Source: Diplolepis rosae (taxonomy: Eukaryota; Arthropoda; Insecta; Hymenoptera; Diplolepididae). From it: DNA of 64,000 nucleotides. The position numbers and the translations under genes were made by a program. The DNA lies in contig JAPYXD010000466.1 in assembly GCA_030998225.1 (NCBI GenBank), positions 7,853,001-7,917,000 of the forward strand, given 5' to 3'. This document shows, piece by piece, positions 59,024 through 64,000 of the stretch (position 1 is its first letter; each line of letters opens with the position of its first letter). The notes beneath the pieces are model-generated. The model was given only the letters and a program-made list of their open reading frames with translations, was not told the DNA's origin and did no database searches.

Positions 59024-62000
59024 CTAGATAGGGCGCCAGCGCTGTATGAGTGCCGCAATTAGCCGCTCACGGACCAGCCGTCCGGACCTCCGCCCGCGGC
59101 GTCGTCTCCTAGGGGCCGGTTGAACCCTCTCTGGCTCCCCCGGTTCCTCCAGCTCCTCCCGGCTCTCTAGTGGGAGCTCCTCCTCCTCCATCCATGATTC
59201 ATAATCAAGGTCCCCTGACTCTATGGCCATGCATTCTTCCATAGACATACTTTCACAGAACGCAGCAACTGCTAGCCGTAGGGGTCTTGACATACCATCT
59301 CTAGTATCTTCGTCTGCACCCCTATCTACTTCCATCGGGGAAAAGTCTGAGTCCTGGATCACTAATCCTGTAAAAGTTGGGAGGTCCATTCTTCTCACCG
59401 TTGTATCAACATCCCCTACGTATAGTAGTTTCTGGTCATCTCTCAAGATTGTGGGATTGCCTATTGCACATATGTCGTCCATGAGCTCTTGGAAGAATAT
59501 CATCGATGGCTTCAGACAGAGGTCTTGGAGGATATTGGCACATCTGCTGATGTATCCCATTATGAGTGGATGACGTCTGTCTGTTGCAGAGAGTGCTTCC
59601 GAAGGCACTTGTAAGTCATTAATCCTGTCAAACATATTGTCCATTGCGCGTCTAGACCTGAGGGCATTCGGGATGAAGCTCCCATACTTTCTGGTTTGCA
59701 GTTCAGTAACTATGCTATGAAGACCCATCTTGAAGGAGTTGGCTATGTCTCCTTTGGTGGTAAATGCAGCTGAAGCATGCTCATAAACTTCTGCATGCAT
59801 ACGTCTTTCTATTGTTGGCGTACCAAACCTTGATTTCCGAACAACTGCTGCTGTCTTCCAACATCTTGCAGCATGGTCAGAGCCTAGGATAGCAGTAGCC
59901 GTGTAAGATTCTCTGTTAGCAGGACGTCCATGTGCAGTCCTGTATAGAACTGTCATTGCTCTTAATGCATCATTGCCTGCACCCACACTTAGTCTAGACA
60001 ATGACATTTTGGGCCCATCCCAGGTAACAGCCCTTGGGAATAGGTTAGCAACCATGTCATCATTGAGACGCGGAACATGCCTTCGTGCCCAACCTATGAG
60101 GTTTGCCCATTGTGTGCCCCAGGTTGGGAATCTTGTTTCAAACGAAATGTGGGACTGGCTGAGGGGAACAGACATCACCTCAATGCACATCTCCCTTGGG
60201 AACAGGACCAAAACCTGCTCTAACATAACAGCGAACACTGCATGGGATGCACCTGTTGAGCTCCCATACTTCCTCAATCTTGAATCTGCTGCATGTATAA
60301 CGCTAAATCTGGGCTCATCACCCTGGGCAGACCTAGACACTGCCTTATGACGTGTAGCCGCTGGCACTATGACTCCAGATCTGAGTGAATTTATTACGAA
60401 ACCTGGCTCCACTCGCCCTTCTATCACGATTCTACTACTGATGACATCTAACTGGTGCTCGCTATATGCAATTGCAATAAACTCATCATCCACACCAATG
60501 GCTACATCGGGCATTTCCATCTCCCTCATAAAATCTGAGAATAATGTGGGATCAGATGTGTCCCTGACACCTGATAGGGATGAGGTAGCAAGTGCATCGT
60601 CCATGACATTGCACAATACAGGTGATGTCGGAGGAAACGTCCCTGGCAAAACAGCATAGTTCAGATGGAAATCCTTTATTGCTTTCCTGCTAGTCAAAAA
60701 TGATACCGCAATAAGTGCAAGAGACCTCAATGGTGTTACAAACGACATGTAATCTACATGTAAACTGTGTGCAGTAAGATGCCTCCCAATTCCTTGAGCA
60801 TCAATTCTGATAATCCCCTGTACGTTCTTGAAATGCGAGATCTCATGTGTTATATGCGATGTCTTGGATGACATTCTCTTGGAGCTAACCCCTTCAACAA
60901 CCTTTTGCAGTACTATTGGTGGTTCAATCGCAGTCTTTGCACCCCACGATAGCGTGCCTACGTCCCATATGAATTTTCCGTTACCACCAGACTTTGACAC
61001 AAAAGAAGATAGTATGCTCAACTTACTGATACACTTCTTAAGAGTTGACACACCTGCATACCTGTCCCCAGTGAACGTGTAAACAGATTTTGATCTACCA
61101 GGAACACTCCTCTCACCTGGCACCATTCCATCATACATTGAGCTGTACCTGTACCCTTCAGATGGGCACGACTCCGAAGGTATATCTGAGACTGCGGTTA
61201 TACACGACTCGTAGGCCTGCTCTCTTCTTGCGAAGCAGCTGGTGTAATCTGGCAAAGTGTGGTTATGGGTGTCAATACCACTGTTAGCATAATACATTTC
61301 CCTGAGGCCATGAGCTATGTCAAAAGCTGTCTATTGCGAGAAGACATAAGAATTACTGTTGTCGGCCAGATAGAATGTATGTGCAACTGCTGTGGCATTA
61401 TTCCTTACCAGGTTTTTGGATAACCTGCTCCGCACTGCGAGAGGGAACAATTGTGTCACCATTTCGTTCTTGTATGCTCGATCCACTAATGCTGCTGCAT
61501 GTGCTGCAGGCAATGTTTGGCCAAAAATCTCTAGTACGGATGCATCCCAATTACAGCTTTTGACTGCATCCAACATGAATTGTTTGCATTCCCTTGAAGA
61601 TCCGACACCTAACATCGCAGCAAATATCCTTGACTTGCACCTCCTCTTCATCCCACTCTTGATGGTTCGCATAATAGTCGCAGTAGGGTCTCTGACGGTG
61701 GCCGACTTGACTGATCTGGGAGCTCCAGTTATGTCATCGAAGCTCATCTTTTTCAGTGGCTGATTAAGTGTGCCAGTGGCTAGTGCTACCAGTACGTGGC
61801 TAGGGTTAGTTATCTTCAGATTATCAACTAAGGAGCATATTGTATATATGTAGTTTGAGAGAGGATCTTTGCTCTCCTGGGATAACCATGACATTAGTGT
61901 GGGTATCCCCCATCCTCCGAGAGACCGTGGTGCATAAACTGCGTTGATGACTGCAAAACCGTCCTGCCTGGCGATAAAGTTATTAGTCTGAATTATAATT

Positions 62001-62038
62001 TGCATTGCTCTGTATACTGCCTGAATGTAAGACGACAC
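59024..62038 (-). pseudogene. Endogenous RNA-virus L protein, C-terminal half
   Basis: Continuation of the polymerase protein in the second frame: 61331-62038 (235 codons) and, after one in-frame stop at 61331-61333, 59024-61297 (757 codons), both in the same frame. No conserved enzyme domain could be recognised in this half; in negative-strand viruses this part of the L protein carries accessory or capping regions, but none is visible by motif. The last ~110 residues change character: a Glu-rich stretch, then PAPRRRRRGRRSGR, encoded by much GC-richer DNA (59030-59190), which may not be viral. With over 1,000 codons and a single stop the decay is slight. An old viral copy, not a functional gene. 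Confidence 0.75.
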
Positions 62039-63999
62039 GGGGCATGCTCCCTGTTCACAGCTGAAAGGTATGCACCCATTATCGTATCGATTTGCGAATG
62101 GATGGATGCAAATCGTCTATTCCATTCCTTATCTGCTTTTGCAAATACCTTGCAAGGTATAAATACTTCCGAGCCTTCACAGAAGAATCTGTTTAGAAAG
62201 ATAAACTTGATGGACGAGTATATTGTCTTGACAAAATCTATCTCTGCAGCAAGCTCAGACCATATCTTGCATGTCGTGTCAAAATGAACATCTGCTGCTT
62301 GCTGCTGTTGCTCAATGGTCCCATGAAGTTCTATGGCTTGGACAGCATCATCTATAAGGCCTGCAGTTATAGCAACGTCATCTTTCACAAGTATGCCTTT
62401 GAGTTTGGCCATCCTAATACAGTATAGGCTCATATGTACATTGAGAACGGTATCAGCAGTCCCTGTCCATCCTTGGAATAGTCCCGAGGGCAGGGGGCAT
62501 GATTTTATAAATCCACGCTTGTTAAGAATTGCCTGCACACCTTCCCATATGGAGTTAAGGCAAAATGACCGTGGTGCTTTAGTTGTCTTGACTAAATAAT
62601 CATGGTGCGCCGACCATGCAGATCTGTCGCCTGACGGGCTCCACCCTGAGACATCATTCGAAATGATGATCACACGCTTGTTGACCCCTGGCCTAGTCAT
62701 TTCACATATTTTGTTAAATGATCTCTGAATCTTGTAGTCAGGTTTTCTGATGGTAGCTCCATTGTATAAGTTGGCTATCGGAATTGCACATCTGTCGTAA
62801 GTGGTGGTCGCTTCCCTGGTTATCGCATCTGCAGACCATGTTTCCCTAGCCTTCTTCCAAGGTTTTGTGTTCTCATTCTTAGCTGCCATCATCGCTATGA
62901 TGTCCCATCTTAATGTCCGGTCGCATATTCCTTCTATCACGAATTCAGGATCAACCTTGTGAGCTAGTAACGGTGCCTCCTTAAGTGCATACAAGAGCTC
63001 ACTGTGTTCATGTCTTGGGATAGTTTTCATTTTCTCCATGTCCTTGTACGGCTCTGCTTCTGGCCTTACTCTGGTGACATTTGCAGCCTCCCAATACCAT
63101 GTAGGAACAAGGTCATTGAAGCTGAAATACCCCTCTATCCACGCTTTTCCATAGTCGTCTTCATGCGGTAGAGTGAATTTACCTTTACAGCACTTTTTGA
63201 ACCAGGGTTCATCCGACGCATTGTAGCCGGTGATTGCTCTGTATGAGACTGATGCCCCATGTTTGCAGAGTGCCTTACATAGGTCATATATTTTGACGTA
63301 ATTCATGAACCTGTGGAATGCACCTGTATCAGCCTTCTTGGGGTTCTTCATTGTTTCCGAAGCTTTCTTGAAGAGCAATCTCGGGTCGCAGTCAGGTGAT
63401 GGGAGTCCATAATACAGTGTCGATAGATCAAGTTTAGCCCTATCTGGTATGTTCAGGCTGTAAAGGTGATCATGCCACTGCACTGGCAGATCGAGTATGT
63501 CCCTGATATCAGCTTTCAGTTTTTCTGATTTCTTATCCCACTGAACATCTAATGTTTCCCCACATGAGTGGAATTCATTCTGAATTAGTGCCAAAGACTG
63601 TTTCATCACCCTTGCCAGACTGTCACTAAAACCACTGTAAATCATTGAATTTGAAATCCATAACCTGCACTTATCCATAGGTCCCACTATGTCATATCTT
63701 GGTTGGTCAAGCCAGCCTGTTGCTCGATAGTTGCATGCATATTGATAATTGCCTTCCCATCTCTTTGCAGTCAGGTGTAGCTGATCGAGTGTGGAATGGT
63801 CTATAACGTATATGGCATCTGAATATATCAAGAAGAAAAGATTTACAACTCTGTAAGTGACAGTGGTGCCCAAAGATCTGCCAGCCCTTGTCGAAGAAAA
63901 AGACAGCTCCTCAAGGTCAAACGGGGGCATACCCATTTTCATATTCTGATGTGCCTCTCTGTTTTCTGGTGAAACAGATGAAGTGAGCATAAAGGAAAA
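61993..63999 (-). pseudogene. Endogenous RNA-virus RdRp (L protein), palm region
   Basis: An open frame of 665 codons from the ATG at 63990, still open to the window edge, so the true start lies outside. Polymerase palm motifs in order: a basic pre-A region (residues 374-400), motif A SNDVSGWSP (444-452, Asp446), motif B SGLFQGWTGTADT (502-514), motif C GLIDDAV (544-550) and then a Lys (588) and FLNRFF (598-603) in the positions of motifs D and E. Motif C with Ile-Asp-Asp instead of GDN, SDD or GDD is known from qinviruses (negative-strand, order Muvirales). Assignment to that group is by motif only. The frame ends at 61993; protein continuity shifts to another frame at about 62036-62045. Base composition is clearly less AT-rich than the flanks. 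No nucleoprotein gene is seen. Confidence 0.82.
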
Positions 64000-64000
64000 G

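Noticed and set aside
59223..62599. Plus-strand open frames of 60-125 codons over 59-62.6 kb
   Set aside because: They are antisense shadows of the viral coding sequence and contain no domain.
61993..63990. dsRNA-virus (reovirus-type) polymerase as alternative
   Set aside because: Motif C is I-D-D rather than G-D-D and motif B lacks the S-G-x3-T-x3-N arrangement in its usual spacing; not fully excluded without a search.

Overview
The window looks like a piece of an insect (at least arthropod) nuclear genome. It is AT-rich, coding density is very low, exons are bounded by GTAAGT/AG splice sites, and much of it consists of decayed eukaryotic transposons: mariner, hAT, CACTA, MULE-like, Penelope, R1 and Gypsy elements plus many foldback/MITE elements. 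There is no bacterial operon structure. The exact order of insect cannot be read from the sequence.

Layout. 1-5.1 kb: remnants of three DDE transposase genes (two MULE-type pieces on the minus strand and a FLYWCH finger on the plus strand). 5.1-17.6 kb: no convincing gene, but a series of inverted-repeat elements, including a 0.75-kb foldback, a nested 2.7-kb foldback and a TTAA-flanked MITE. 17.6-22.7 kb: a broken hAT transposase, a BED finger cut off by a repeat, a GC-rich 160-bp tandem array and a 1.3-kb element with perfect terminal inverted repeats. 25.1-28.1 kb: a dispersed repeat split by a 2.4-kb LTR-like insertion with an ATAG target duplication. 29.7-31.7 kb: a 90-bp satellite array followed by a foldback element carrying an internal minisatellite. 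33.7-38.4 kb: a CACGGAG-ended element, a mariner with a hAT MITE inserted in its leader, a second mariner relic and a THAP-domain exon. 39.1-46 kb: on the minus strand a Penelope element, an R1 3' end and the 5' half of a Gypsy element (gag, protease, tRNA-Gly primer site, LTR); the Gypsy protease and the R1 sequence share one open chimeric frame.

49-51 kb holds the best candidate for an ordinary host gene, a four-exon BEN-domain gene on the minus strand. 53-55.4 kb holds a nearly intact CACTA (En/Spm) transposase with two in-frame stops.

The most interesting region is 59.0-64.0 kb. It carries a long minus-strand coding sequence of about 1,650 codons, open to the right edge, with the palm motifs of an RNA-virus RNA-dependent RNA polymerase, including the unusual motif C Ile-Asp-Asp. 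It has only one frame change and one in-frame stop, so it reads as a young endogenous viral element. A qinvirus-like negative-strand virus is the best guess, from the motif alone. Its 3' end abuts sequence that may be the end of an LTR retrotransposon.

The genes here do not form a pathway. The window records layers of insertions: elements interrupt each other in at least five places, and target-site duplications can be read directly for two of them.
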